From assembly GCF_024294905.1 (NCBI RefSeq), contig NZ_JANCOC010000001.1:318879-382878 (forward strand): DNA of 64,000 nt, given 5' to 3'. This stretch comes from Rothia gullae. GTDB lineage: Bacteria > Actinomycetota > Actinomycetes > Actinomycetales > Micrococcaceae. Positions 31,748 through 40,215 of the stretch are shown piece after piece. A program made the position numbers and the translations under genes. The stretch's first letter is position 1. Every line of letters starts with the position of its first letter. The notes below the pieces were generated by a model, which was not told the origin of the DNA, ran no database searches, and saw only the letters and a program-made list of their open reading frames with translations.

Positions 31748-31760
31748 TAATCTAGTTGAT
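31748..31760 (+). promoter_or_regulatory. Candidate repressor promoter, leaderless geometry
   Basis: TAATCT at 31748..31753 ends seven bases before the ATG of the repressor gene. No good -35 is visible, so activation or another promoter is possible. GAGG occurs at 31744..31747, too far upstream of the ATG to act as a normal ribosome binding site, so a leaderless transcript is plausible. Confidence 0.35.
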
Positions 31761-32162
31761 ATGGGACAACAATCTACAGCTAGAGTCACCGCACTGATTG
31801 CCGCGATTCACGAGGAAATGAGAGCGCTCGCAGCACGCCGGGGCTTCTCTCAAAGGCGGCTACAGGATGAGGCAGGCGTGAGTCAGTCAGTCATCTCAAA
31901 AACGATGTATCGCAATGCCTCTACACTGTCGCTAACCCAAGCGGAAGCCTTGGCAAATGCCCTCGGTGAGCCTCTCTCTGTGATCATTGAGCGGGCAGAG
32001 CGCAAAATCGCCGTGCGAGACCAAGTGGCTGCTCCCCTTACTGATGCTCAGTTGGCTGCGCAGATTTTGGCGCGTGCCGAAGCCGCAAAGCAGGCAGGAT
32101 ATGCTTTGGCGGCACACCCTGCGGACGATGTTGTTAGTGAGGACTCTGGATGGGTAGCGTAA
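31761..32162 (+). CDS. XRE-family repressor (CI-like), short
   Basis: 133 residues. The HTH is in GFSQRRLQDEAGVSQSVISK and continues to a typical XRE helix 4 (LTQAEALANALGEPLSVIIE). There is no peptidase domain, so control probably does not use RecA-driven self-cleavage; the ImmA-like protease three genes on would be the relief route. Divergent from the Cro-like gene. Overlaps the next gene by 13 bases. Confidence 0.75.
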   Translation: MGQQSTARVTALIAAIHEEMRALAARRGFSQRRLQDEAGVSQSVISKTMYRNASTLSLTQAEALANALGEPLSVIIERAERKIAVRDQVAAPLTDAQLAAQILARAEAAKQAGYALAAHPADDVVSEDSGWVA

Positions 32163-32434
32163 AAGGAAACCGCAGAGGCACGGGTCCGGCAAGTCGCTTT
32201 AGTCAGCTCATTAACGCGGAATTGCGTGCCGAAGTTGCGAGGCAACGTCTGAGCTTGCGGATGCTGGAAGATATGACGGGGATTAGTAAGACTCGTTTGA
32301 GCAATACTATTAACCAAGATGCGTCACCTCTCAATACCAATGAGGTGGACTTGCTTTGCGAAGCGCTTAGGTTGAGCCCCTCGGATATCTTCCTGAAGGC
32401 GTACACTGCCCAAGAGAAAGAGATGGGGCTATAA
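32150..32434 (+). CDS. Second XRE-family HTH protein
   Basis: 94 residues. HTH in LRMLEDMTGISKTRLSNTIN, followed by LCEALRLSPSDIFLK. It resembles the adjacent repressor in layout, so the two may be an ancient duplication or a hetero-pair. Translation is coupled to the upstream gene by a 13-base overlap. It could be the real repressor, a co-repressor or an antagonist. Confidence 0.7.
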   Translation: MGSVKGNRRGTGPASRFSQLINAELRAEVARQRLSLRMLEDMTGISKTRLSNTINQDASPLNTNEVDLLCEALRLSPSDIFLKAYTAQEKEMGL

Positions 32435-32479
32435 CCGGCTTCGGCACGTAGCCTCCATCTGTAAATCACCGATTCACTT

Positions 32480-32887
32480 ATGACTTCAACAAATACATAT
32501 GACCCGGATGCCCATGCCGCAGAGCTGGGCATCCGCATCATTGACGCCCAACCACCCGCCGGGACCCTCGCCCTCTGGGACGAGACAACAAGGACGATTC
32601 TCGCAAGCCCAGGGCTACTACACCGGCAGCGCCGATGCGTCCTTGCACACGAGCTGGCACACGCCGTCAATGGCGACACCCACTCTCCCCTCGACACTAT
32701 CGCCGCGCTTAAGCGCGAACGTAAGGCTGACCTGACCGCCGCCGGCTGGCTTCTTGATCCTGTAGCGGTGCGGACGGCGCTGGCTGTGTCGCCCGATTCG
32801 TTGTCTGCTGCGGCGGCTGATTTGGATGTGACCCCGAGGATCCTCTCTGCGTGGCTGGAGGGAAGGAAAGGAGAAGAGCGATGGTGA
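32480..32887 (+). CDS. ImmA/IrrE-family metallopeptidase
   Basis: 135 residues. The zinc-binding HExxH motif is visible in RCVLAHELAHAVNGDTHSP, and a third ligand region with KRERKADLTAAGWLLDP follows. In ICEBs1-like systems such enzymes cut the repressor to allow induction. Encoded after two HTH repressors and directly before the integrase, which it overlaps by seven bases. Active-site residues are all present. Confidence 0.82.
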   Translation: MTSTNTYDPDAHAAELGIRIIDAQPPAGTLALWDETTRTILASPGLLHRQRRCVLAHELAHAVNGDTHSPLDTIAALKRERKADLTAAGWLLDPVAVRTALAVSPDSLSAAAADLDVTPRILSAWLEGRKGEERW

Positions 32888-33951
32888 GGGATCCGTTGCC
32901 TATTGGGTCGCATGGTGTGATTACTGTGCGGCGGTTGCGGGCGAAGACGTGGCGCGCTAGGACGTATTTTCGTGATGAGCGTGGTGTGCGTCGTGATGTG
33001 ACGGCGCAGGCGGCGACTCGTGCGGCGGCTGAGACGAAGCTGAAGCTGAAGCTGTCGAGTCTGCCGGCGGCTGGTCAGTCGGTGAACGCGAGCATGACGA
33101 TTAGTGAGGCTGCGGAGCGTTGGCTAGGTGGTCTGGATGCTTCGCTGTCGACTAATACGGTGAGGAACTATCGGTTGTTGGCGGCGGCGGTGAGTCGTGA
33201 TTTGGGTTCGCTGCAGTTGCGTGAGGCGACGGCGGGTGGTTTGGATTCGTATTTGGGGTCTGTTTCTGCCCCGTCTGCGCGTCATAATCGGCGCCTGGTG
33301 CTTCGCATGATTTTTGATGAGGCGGTGCGGCTGGGCGCTGTTCCGTATAACCCTGTACTGTCGACGAAGTCGGTGAAGGGGACAAAGAAGACGGTGCAGG
33401 CGCTGAGCTTGGAACAGGTTCAGCAGCTCCGGTCGCTGGTCTCTGGTGATTTGGCTGATCTGGTGGATGTTCTGCTGGGCACAGGGTGCCGCTGGGGCGA
33501 GGGCGCGGGCCTGCGCTGGGAAGACGTTGATCTGGACGCTGGCACGGTGACGGTGAATGGCACGCTGATTCATGGTGCCGGCTGGCAGGCGGACACAAAG
33601 ACTCATCAGTCACGAACCCTGCAGGTGCCGGCGTTCGTGCTGAAGGTGCTGCAGAGGCGGCGAGCGCAAGCCGCGGCGGGTGCCGTGTTCGTGTTTGAGT
33701 TTAGGGGCGCGCCGTTGAAGTACAACTCGAGTCGGGCGCAGCTGAAGAAGGCTTTGGCTGGGTCTGGGTTGGAGTGGGTGACGTGGCATGTGCTCCGTAA
33801 GACGACGGCGACGCATCTGGATCAGGTGTTGGGTTTGTCGGAGGCTTCGGTGCAGTTGGGTCATGCGTCGGAGGCTATGACGCGGCAGGCGTATGTGGCG
33901 CGGTCGAGTTCTGCGGCGTTTGCTGAGGCGTTGGAGGGGTTGGTGGCGTGA
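32881..33951 (+). CDS. int: Tyrosine integrase
   Basis: 356 residues from the ATG at 32881, selected because it sits in the usual position after the ImmA-like gene; an upstream extension overlaps it. N-terminal arm-binding domain (SHGVITVRRLRAKTWRARTY), a SAM-like core-binding part, and the catalytic domain: LLGTGCRWGEGAGLRWEDVD (Arg), WHVLRKTTATHL (His, Arg), LGHASEAMTRQAYVAR (His, Tyr). All catalytic residues are present. The phage edge should lie just downstream. Confidence 0.93.
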   Translation: MVRDPLPIGSHGVITVRRLRAKTWRARTYFRDERGVRRDVTAQAATRAAAETKLKLKLSSLPAAGQSVNASMTISEAAERWLGGLDASLSTNTVRNYRLLAAAVSRDLGSLQLREATAGGLDSYLGSVSAPSARHNRRLVLRMIFDEAVRLGAVPYNPVLSTKSVKGTKKTVQALSLEQVQQLRSLVSGDLADLVDVLLGTGCRWGEGAGLRWEDVDLDAGTVTVNGTLIHGAGWQADTKTHQSRTLQVPAFVLKVLQRRRAQAAAGAVFVFEFRGAPLKYNSSRAQLKKALAGSGLEWVTWHVLRKTTATHLDQVLGLSEASVQLGHASEAMTRQAYVARSSSAAFAEALEGLVA

Positions 33952-34193
33952 GGTCACTATTTACTCACGACTTTGGGCACCTGTTTTCTCCGATATTGGC
34001 GGCATCTCTCACTGGTATATGCCGGTGGTTGATTTTCGCTTGACTTGGTGTTTTTCGGTGATTTAGCCGTTTGAATACCCGTTTATGCCAGTCTCATTTT
34101 TGGGCGCTGGATTAATAAAGAGTTGTTTATAAGGGTGTGCGCATGATGTAGTTAAGAAACCTACAGACTAGAACGAACCGAAAGAGAACCCTC
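33952..34193. other. Prophage right-edge intergenic region
   Basis: 242 bases between the integrase and the ABC transporter operon. No tRNA, no ORF and no clear repeat. A/T-rich in the second half (for example ATTAATAAAGAGTTGTTT). The attachment core is expected here, but it cannot be identified without the left junction. The promoter of the transporter operon must also be here. Confidence 0.4.
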
Positions 34194-35195
34194 ATGTCGC
34201 ATCAGAAGATCACCCGCAAGCACTTCCTCACCGCAATGGGCTCACTCGCCGCATCCTCCCTGCTGCTGGCAGGCTGCGCAACCGAGAACAGCACCTCCTC
34301 CGGTTCCTCCTCCTCGGCTGGCTCCAACAACGGCAAGGTGAAGGTCGTCGCCTCCACCGACGTCTACGCAGACATCGCCAAGCAGGTTGGCGGCGACTAC
34401 ATTGAGGTCACCGCGCTGATTGCCTCCACCAGCACCGACCCCCACTCCTACGAAGCCACCAGCGCCGACCGCCTCAAGGCGAAGGACGCATCCCTAATCG
34501 TCATCAACGGCGCAGGCTACGATCTGTTCCTCGAAGACCTCGCCGGCAAGGACAACACCTCCCAGAAGATTGTGAACGCGGTCAAGGTCAGCGGCAAGCT
34601 CACCGACGCCGAATACACCCACCTGGTCGAGGACCACCGCGGCGGTGAACACCACGAAGACGGCGGTGACCACGCCCACGAGTTCAATGAGCACCTCTGG
34701 TACGACTTCGAAACCATGAAGAAGGTCGCCCAGCAGATCGCTGAAGAGCTTGCAGGCCTCGACTCCGCACACGCTGAGGCGTTCCGTACCAACGCATCCA
34801 CCTTCTCCAAGGAACTGGACGCACTGGACACCACCGCCAAGGCAATCGCCGGTGAAGGCAAGAAGTACCTGTCCACCGAGCCCGTGCCGGACTACCTGAT
34901 TTCCTCCACCGGCGCAGAGAACGCAACCCCCAGCGAATTCGCTGAAGCAGCAGAAGCCGGCAACGACGTCCCCGCACTCGTCCTGAAGGAAACCAAGGAC
35001 ATGGTCACCGAGAAGAAGGTCCAGCTGCTCGCCTACAACGAGCAGACCTCCACCTCCCAGACCAACGAGGTGCTGCAGGCAGCCAAGGACGCCTCGGTGA
35101 ACTACGTATCCTTCACCGAAACCCTGCCGGAGAACACCAACTACCTGGCATGGATGAAGACCAACGTCAGCAACCTCGAAAAGGCGCTCTCCTAA
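34194..35195 (+). CDS. znuA: Metal ABC transporter substrate-binding lipoprotein, zinc type
   Basis: 333 residues. Signal peptide (SHQKITRKHFLTAMG) with lipobox LAGC, Cys28, so it is a lipoprotein anchored outside. Cluster A-1 metal binders: His84 in STDPHSYEATS, His167 in FNEHLWYDF. Between them a histidine-rich loop (EDHRGGEHHEDGGDHAH), typical of zinc rather than manganese transporters. The gene leads an operon with its ATPase and permease. Zinc specificity is inference from the loop. Confidence 0.82.
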   Translation: MSHQKITRKHFLTAMGSLAASSLLLAGCATENSTSSGSSSSAGSNNGKVKVVASTDVYADIAKQVGGDYIEVTALIASTSTDPHSYEATSADRLKAKDASLIVINGAGYDLFLEDLAGKDNTSQKIVNAVKVSGKLTDAEYTHLVEDHRGGEHHEDGGDHAHEFNEHLWYDFETMKKVAQQIAEELAGLDSAHAEAFRTNASTFSKELDALDTTAKAIAGEGKKYLSTEPVPDYLISSTGAENATPSEFAEAAEAGNDVPALVLKETKDMVTEKKVQLLAYNEQTSTSQTNEVLQAAKDASVNYVSFTETLPENTNYLAWMKTNVSNLEKALS

Positions 35196-36095
35196 GTGAC
35201 TGACAACAATAACGGTGCCGCCCCCGCGATTTCCATTCGCGGGGGTAGCCTCGCTTTCGGGGCCCGCACCCTCTGGAAAGATTTAACCCTCGACATCGGC
35301 GCAGGCGAATACTTTGCCGTGCTCGGACCCAACGGCTCCGGCAAATCCACCTTCCTCAAAGTTGTTCTCGGCCTGACCGGACTCAACGCCGGCGAAATCT
35401 CTGTACTCGGCAAACCCGCACGCTTAGGCAACGCCGGCGTCGGCTACGTACCGCAGCAGAAGTCCATCCCCACCTCCACCCCGATGCGCGCCCGCGACCT
35501 TGTGGGACTTGGCGTGGACGGGCACCGCTGGGGTCTCCGTCTGCACGGCCGCAAATACCGTGCCAAGGTTGACGAGCTCCTCGAAGCCGTCGGCGCGACC
35601 GAGTATGCGAACGTGCCGGTGGGTCTGCTCTCCGGCGGTGAGCAGCAGCGTCTGCGTATCGCTCAGGCGCTCGCGAACGACCCGAAGATTCTGCTGGCCG
35701 ACGAGGCGCTACTCTCCCTGGACCTCAACCACCAGTACGCGGTGGCTGAGCTGATTCACCGGTTCAACCGTAAACGCGGCGTGGCGGTGGTGTTCGTGAC
35801 CCACGAGATTAACCCCATCATTGAGCATGTGGATCGCGTTCTCTACCTGGCGAATGGTCGTTTCACGGTCGGGTCGGTGGAAGAGGTCATGACCGGTGAG
35901 ACTCTCACCTCCCTGTACGGAACCCCGGTGAGCGTGCTTAAGTCTAATGGCCGTTACGTGGTGGTGGGTGAGACTCACGCCAGCGACCACTGCCATATTG
36001 AGGGTACCGACCAGAATATTCACGGTTCCCACCTGAAGTCTGGTCTTTCTGAACCGCAGCGCACTCTACACCTTCCGGGAGGAACCACTCGATGA
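35196..36095 (+). CDS. znuC: Metal ABC transporter ATPase
   Basis: 299 residues, GTG start directly after the upstream stop. Walker A LGPNGSGKST, signature LSGGEQQRLRIAQAL, Walker B ILLADEALLSLD and a switch His in VVFVTHEIN. The Walker B/D-loop reads ADEALLSLD where LDEPLAGLD is usual. The last 30 residues contain a His-rich tail (ETHASDHCHIEG) that could sense or hold metal. Overlaps the permease start by four bases. Confidence 0.85.
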   Translation: MTDNNNGAAPAISIRGGSLAFGARTLWKDLTLDIGAGEYFAVLGPNGSGKSTFLKVVLGLTGLNAGEISVLGKPARLGNAGVGYVPQQKSIPTSTPMRARDLVGLGVDGHRWGLRLHGRKYRAKVDELLEAVGATEYANVPVGLLSGGEQQRLRIAQALANDPKILLADEALLSLDLNHQYAVAELIHRFNRKRGVAVVFVTHEINPIIEHVDRVLYLANGRFTVGSVEEVMTGETLTSLYGTPVSVLKSNGRYVVVGETHASDHCHIEGTDQNIHGSHLKSGLSEPQRTLHLPGGTTR

Positions 36096-37012
36096 CCATT
36101 CTTGCTTCCCTCCCCGCTCTGGCACCGGTTGCCGCCGCGCAGAATGATTTGCTCTCCCGTATCTTCGTTTTTGACCGCTACGGCGAGCTGCTGCAGATGC
36201 TGCAGAACTCCATTTTTGCTGGCGCTGTTCTGGGCCTTATCGGCGGTTTCGTCGGTATTTTCGTGATGATGCGCGACCATGCCTTTGCGGTGCACGGCAT
36301 CTCTGAAATGTCTTTCGCGGGTGCAGCCCTTGCCCTGCTACTCGGCTATGACGTGGTGACCGGCTCCATGGTCGGTTCGATTGCCTCGGCTCTACTGATT
36401 GCCTTTCTTGGCTCTAAGGCGAGCAACTCGAACTCGGTCATTGGTGCGCTCATGCCGTTCGGCCTGGGCTTGGGTATTCTATTCCTCTCCCTGTACCAGG
36501 GTCGTAGCGCGAATAAGTTTGGTCTGCTGACCGGTCAGATTGTGTCCGTGGATGCCGACCAGCTGCACACCATGATTATTGGTGCGGTGGTTATTATCTG
36601 CCTGCTGGTGATGGTGTGGCGTCCGCTGAGCTTCTCCTCCCTGGACCCGGAGGTCGCGCGCGCTAAGGGCGTGCCGATGCGCTTCCTGTCCCTGGTGTTC
36701 ATGGTGATTCTGGGTATTGCTGTGGCGCTGTCTGTGCAGGTGGTTGGTTCGCTGCTGGTGCTGGCGCTGCTGATTACTCCGGCGGCTGCGGCGATGCAGG
36801 TGACCGCCTCTCCGGTGCGCACCCTGATCCTGTCGGTGCTGTTCGCGGAGGCGTCCATTGTGGGAGGTATTCTGCTGGCTCTTGCCGGTTCGTTGCCGAT
36901 TAGCCCCTATGTGACCAGCATTTCCTTCCTGATTTACGTGGTGTGCCGTGTGATTGGTGGCGTGAAGCGCCGCCATAGCGCGTCGGGCCGCCAGCTGGCT
37001 GAGAAGGCATAA
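36092..37012 (+). CDS. znuB: Metal ABC transporter permease
   Basis: 306 residues with about eight transmembrane segments (for example AGAVLGLIGGFVGIFVMM, LLVLALLITPAAAAM). ABC-3 family membrane component for divalent metals. Translation coupled to the ATPase by ATGA. Terminated by a hairpin directly after the gene. Together with the two genes before it, it forms a complete importer. Confidence 0.85.
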   Translation: MTILASLPALAPVAAAQNDLLSRIFVFDRYGELLQMLQNSIFAGAVLGLIGGFVGIFVMMRDHAFAVHGISEMSFAGAALALLLGYDVVTGSMVGSIASALLIAFLGSKASNSNSVIGALMPFGLGLGILFLSLYQGRSANKFGLLTGQIVSVDADQLHTMIIGAVVIICLLVMVWRPLSFSSLDPEVARAKGVPMRFLSLVFMVILGIAVALSVQVVGSLLVLALLITPAAAAMQVTASPVRTLILSVLFAEASIVGGILLALAGSLPISPYVTSISFLIYVVCRVIGGVKRRHSASGRQLAEKA

Positions 37013-37021
37013 GACCTATAG

Positions 37022-37058
37022 AAAGAGCCCCACCTCGGGAAATGAGGTGGGGTTCTTT
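37022..37058 (+). terminator. Terminator of the metal transporter operon
   Basis: Stem of about 15 bases, AAAGAGCCCCACCTC with GAGGTGGGGTTCTTT, and a seven-base loop followed by CGTTGTTGT. The rest of the stretch to 37287 shows no convincing gene. Confidence 0.8.
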
Positions 37059-37287
37059 CGTTGTTGTGCTGTGTTAGCGCTACGGGTTATGTATCCGGTA
37101 CGCAATGCGGGCTCAACCTGTGTGGCGTTGTGTTGCCTTGTCCAGATGCCATGTGTGTCGTGCTGTAGTGGTGCCGAAGATCTTTGAAGGCGCCGTATCC
37201 GCCGTATCTTTCGTTGAGAAGGTTTTCCCCGGTGGGGGAGAGCTCCTCAGAATGAGGGGCTTAGAGGTTGCGGCGTAGCCTGCAACG

Positions 37288-37752
37288 TTAGCGTGCAGTG
37301 CCGCCATGCGATTCTTCCTCGCGACGTGCCAAAGTGCAGTCCGGGCAGTAACCGGTCACTTCTACCACGTGCTCCAGCTCCGAGAAGCCGTGCTGCTTGC
37401 CCATGGCCAGTGCCCAGTCCTCGAGGGCGGGTGCTTCCAGCTCAATGGCGGTGCCGCATCGGCGGCAGAGCAGGTGGTGGTGGTGGTCTTTCACCCGGCA
37501 GTGGCGGTACAGAGTCTCACCCTCAATGCCCTTGACCGAGTCGAGCTCACCGGCGTTAGCCAGCGACTGCAGCACGCGGTAGGTGGTTGCGAGAGAGACC
37601 TGTTCCTTGCGGTTCGAGAGGGTCAGGTGCAGATCCTGTGCTGAGATGAAATCGCCGAGCTCTTCCATAGTCGCCTTGATGATGCGACGCTGGCGGGTAT
37701 TTCGGGCTTCGGCGGGCTTCGTAATTCTCCGTACGGGAATATGAGTGTCCAT
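37288..37752 (-). CDS. zur: Fur-family metal regulator, probably Zur
   Basis: 154 residues from the ATG at 37752 with GAAAGGTTCAGCA; the frame is open eleven codons further. Fur fold: winged helix (TYRVLQSLANAGELD), then a metal site in KDHHHHLLCRRCGTAIELEA and a structural zinc Cys set with GYCPDC. A zinc regulator is suggested by the nearby zinc-type ABC importer. Convergent with the importer operon and divergent from the MBL gene. Confidence 0.75.
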   Translation of the reverse strand: MDTHIPVRRITKPAEARNTRQRRIIKATMEELGDFISAQDLHLTLSNRKEQVSLATTYRVLQSLANAGELDSVKGIEGETLYRHCRVKDHHHHLLCRRCGTAIELEAPALEDWALAMGKQHGFSELEHVVEVTGYCPDCTLARREEESHGGTAR

Positions 37753-37909
37753 TGCTGAACCTTTCGGGGCGGAAATCTGTCCCATTGTGTGGTCGATCTT
37801 GTCTTACGACTTTACACTAGAGGCGTTCAAAAGGTGGTTGATTTGTGCTTTATCTCAAAAATTGAAGTCATCAACAGGCACGAATGAGGGTTAACGGTAG
37901 ACTAAAACT

Positions 37910-38587
37910 ATGAAAATGACGAAGTACACCCACTCATGTATCCGCCTTGAGAATGAGGGGCGCACCCTCGTTCTTGACCCCGGTAACTTTGCCGCAGAAG
38001 GCGAACACGCCACCGCGCTGGAAGGCGCCGATTACCTGTTCGTGACCCACGCGCATCCGGACCATTTTGACGGCCCGTCGGTGCTGCCGCTGATTGCTCA
38101 GCGCGCAGAGTCGCAGACCCCGTTGAAGATTTGGGCTCCCGAGGCTGTCGCCGAGGTCATCAAGGAGGCTGTACCCGCTGCTGAGGTTACCGTTGTTTCC
38201 TCTGATTCTGAGTTCAGCATCCCCGGTTTTGAGGTGAAGACCTACGGCGGTCAGCACGCCCTGATTCACCCGCTGATTCAGACCATCGCCAACGTCGGTT
38301 ACCTAATTAACGGTGCCGTGTACCACCCCGGAGATTCGCTGGTGGTTCCGCACCGCGTGCGTGCGAATACCGTCCTGGTGCCGATTCACGCCCCCTGGTC
38401 GAAGGTTCAGGAAGTCATTGATTTTGTGATTGCGACCGGCGCTCAGCGTGTGGTTCCGATTCACAACGGCATGATTAACGCCAACGGCACCGGCATTATT
38501 GAGGGCCTGGTGACAAACTTCGGCGCGAAGTACGGCACTGAACTGAAGCACCTGAACCCCGGTGAGAGCATTGAGGTTGAGGCGTAA
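37910..38587 (+). CDS. MBL-fold metal-dependent hydrolase
   Basis: 225 residues. Zinc-site motif FVTHAHPDHFDGP (HxHxDH), plus VYHPGDS and VVPIHNGM, giving a UlaG-like small hydrolase with an additional C-terminal helix part. Substrate unknown. Divergent from the Fur-family regulator. Probably cytoplasmic, no signal peptide. Confidence 0.82.
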   Translation: MKMTKYTHSCIRLENEGRTLVLDPGNFAAEGEHATALEGADYLFVTHAHPDHFDGPSVLPLIAQRAESQTPLKIWAPEAVAEVIKEAVPAAEVTVVSSDSEFSIPGFEVKTYGGQHALIHPLIQTIANVGYLINGAVYHPGDSLVVPHRVRANTVLVPIHAPWSKVQEVIDFVIATGAQRVVPIHNGMINANGTGIIEGLVTNFGAKYGTELKHLNPGESIEVEA

Positions 38588-38640
38588 GCCTGACCGTTGA
38601 GCTTCAAACGCGCCGATGACGGCGCATGAAGGAGAGTATT

Positions 38641-39069
38641 GTGAGCACGATTTTTACCAAGATTATTGAGGGTGAGATTCCCGGCCGCTTCGTCTGGAAG
38701 GACGAGCACTGCGTCGCCTTCCTGGACATCATGCCCCTGTCGGAAGGTCACCTGCTGCTCGTTCCCCGCGCTGAGGTCGACCGTTGGCCCGACCTGCCGG
38801 CTGAGCTGGCAACGCACCTGTTCGCTGTGGCGCACAAGATTTCTGGTGCCCTGGATCAGGCATTCGATAAGGACCGTGTGGCTCTGATGATTGCGGGCTT
38901 CGACGTTCCGCACACCCACATCCACCTGTTCCCGGCTGACGGCATGGCTGATTACGATCCCGCTAACGCGAAGAAGGACGCGACCGCCGAAGAGCTGGAT
39001 GCGGCCGCTGAGAAGGTGCGTGCTGCCCTGCGCGAGTGCGGCCACGGCGAGTTCGTGCCGGAGGCGTAA
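38641..39069 (+). CDS. HIT-family nucleotide hydrolase
   Basis: 142 residues from a GTG with AAGGAG eleven bases upstream. HIT motif HTHIHLFP in the C-terminal third (from residue about 92). HIT enzymes cleave small nucleotidyl phosphoramidates or AP4A-like substrates. N-terminal FTKIIEGEIPGRFVWKDEHC is the usual family start. Only 53 bases after the MBL gene, so possibly co-transcribed. Confidence 0.88.
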   Translation: MSTIFTKIIEGEIPGRFVWKDEHCVAFLDIMPLSEGHLLLVPRAEVDRWPDLPAELATHLFAVAHKISGALDQAFDKDRVALMIAGFDVPHTHIHLFPADGMADYDPANAKKDATAEELDAAAEKVRAALRECGHGEFVPEA

Positions 39070-39079
39070 GCGCCCTTTA

Positions 39080-39115
39080 CAGCGCGTATAAACACGACAG
39101 CGCGTATAAACACGA
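39080..39115. repeat. Tandem 18-base duplication after the HIT gene
   Basis: CAGCGCGTATAAACACGA occurs twice in direct succession (39080..39097 and 39098..39115), just after the HIT stop codon and next to the terminator that follows. Confidence 0.85.
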
Positions 39116-39156
39116 AGGAGCCGCCCTCTACAGAACAGTAGAGGGCGGCTCCTTCG
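39113..39156. terminator. Bidirectional terminator between HIT and budA genes
   Basis: A perfect 19-base stem around AGGAGCCGCCCTC with a six-base loop, followed by TTAATATAG. It lies between convergent genes and can serve both. Confidence 0.88.
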
Positions 39157-39195
39157 TTAATATAGCCCGTTGCTATATCCCGGTGTGGGAGAAGC

Positions 39196-39945
39196 TTAGT
39201 GCTTTTCAGCCTTGGAGATCTGTTCAGCCAGGTCCTCGGGGGAGAGGTTAGCGGAGGAGAACTCGGGGGTCAGCGGCAGGTGCAGTTGCAGACCGGTACC
39301 GGGGCAAATCTCGACCTTCGCGGAGCGTAGCTTGAAGTCAACCACGTGGCCGCCGCGGGTGCGCTCGTCGTCGATGAAGTGAGCGTGGCAGCCGGGCACC
39401 GAAATGCCCTGCTCATAGATGGGGGTGCGGAAGCCAACAATCGTGCCGGTCACGTTATCGAACTGGACGATGTCTTCGTTCTCGGTGGCTGCGACCATCT
39501 TCGGGTAGGGCTTTTCCTGCTTCTTCACGGTGCGGGTGCGGACCCACTCGAACTCGCCGTAAATCTTGATGGCGTACATGTAGTTCTTGGAGACGGTGAA
39601 GTCATCCAGAATCTGCGAGGCAGACTTACGCAGCAGGTTCAGCGGCAGTTCGCGCTTGATCATGGGCACGAAGTTGGTGACCACGGCGTAGGGGGTCTGC
39701 TGGCGCAGGTCGGGCAGGGATACGGAGCCGTCGTGTCGTACCTGGTAGCAGACCCCGTCGAGGACGACCATTTCGCCGTCGAGGCCGTTGAAGGTACCCA
39801 CACCGAAGTTGCCGTGGCTCAGGAGCTCACCGATGGTCATCTCGCCATCGTAGATGCCGTCCAGCAGCTGGGACATGAGGCCGGTCTGAAAAACTTCGTT
39901 ACGGAAAACAGTTTCACCGTTTAGGATGGTCGGCTGATATGCCAT
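39196..39945 (-). CDS. budA: Alpha-acetolactate decarboxylase
   Basis: 249 residues. Converts acetolactate to acetoin, part of the butanediol overflow pathway that limits acid build-up. Motifs: FQTGLMSQLLDGIYDGEMTI, LLSHGNFGVGTFNGLDGEM, and the zinc site CHAHFIDDERTRGGHV with two His and the second His after it. Length is normal. Start ATG follows CGAGGAGAAATCTC. No acetolactate synthase is seen nearby. Confidence 0.92.
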   Translation of the reverse strand: MAYQPTILNGETVFRNEVFQTGLMSQLLDGIYDGEMTIGELLSHGNFGVGTFNGLDGEMVVLDGVCYQVRHDGSVSLPDLRQQTPYAVVTNFVPMIKRELPLNLLRKSASQILDDFTVSKNYMYAIKIYGEFEWVRTRTVKKQEKPYPKMVAATENEDIVQFDNVTGTIVGFRTPIYEQGISVPGCHAHFIDDERTRGGHVVDFKLRSAKVEICPGTGLQLHLPLTPEFSSANLSPEDLAEQISKAEKH

Positions 39946-40215
39946 GAGATTTCTCCTCGTTACAGTGGATGCGGCGTCAGACGGGTCGATCGGTCATCGG
40001 CGATACTCGCCCTAGCCGATGCTAAAAAAGGGGAAGGGCGGCGGGGAGAACACGGCGTTGTGATGTCGTTTCTCGCGGAATTCGTAGGTGCCGCCGACCG
40101 GGCGCACGCACTTTCATTGTACGCCCGTGCAGGAAGAACCCCGGGACTAGCGGGTACGACATCTTAGGATGTGGCCCGCTACCTGCTCCTACAAGGGAAG
40201 AGGAGGTAGGGCCCG
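39946..40215. other. Intergenic stretch with nested inverted repeats
   Basis: 270 bases. CTAGCGGGT...GGCCCGCTA with an inner ACATCTTAGGATGT, and a second pairing CTACCTGCTCC with GGAGGTAG lie at about 40147 to 40220 directly after the GNAT stop. They probably form the terminator of that gene. The rest holds the budA promoter; nothing else is seen. Confidence 0.5.

Larger units (their letters stand above)
1..33960. mobile_element. Siphovirus-type prophage, left end outside the window
   Basis: A continuous block of phage genes: tail, capsid, portal and terminase genes on the minus strand, then replication genes, then a divergent repressor switch and an integrase at the right edge. The module order (terminase, portal, MuF, scaffold, capsid, connectors, tail tube, chaperones, tape measure, tail tip) is that of a long non-contractile-tailed phage. 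Lysis genes are not seen and probably lie beyond position 1. No tRNA is visible next to the integrase and att core sequences cannot be defined because the other junction is missing. All major genes present are open, so the prophage could be functional, although two insertion sequences interrupt the tail operon. Confidence 0.93.

Noticed and set aside
33952..34193. tRNA gene as integration site
   Set aside because: No cloverleaf-like sequence or T-arm GGTTCGA word found in the gap.
37113..37307. 64-residue minus-strand frame after the znu terminator
   Set aside because: No ribosome binding site and an unlikely composition; it overlaps the end of the Fur-family gene.
39036..39251. Frame across the HIT stop, the tandem repeat and the terminator
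   Set aside because: It runs through a strong terminator and an 18-base duplication; the repeated peptide is an artefact.
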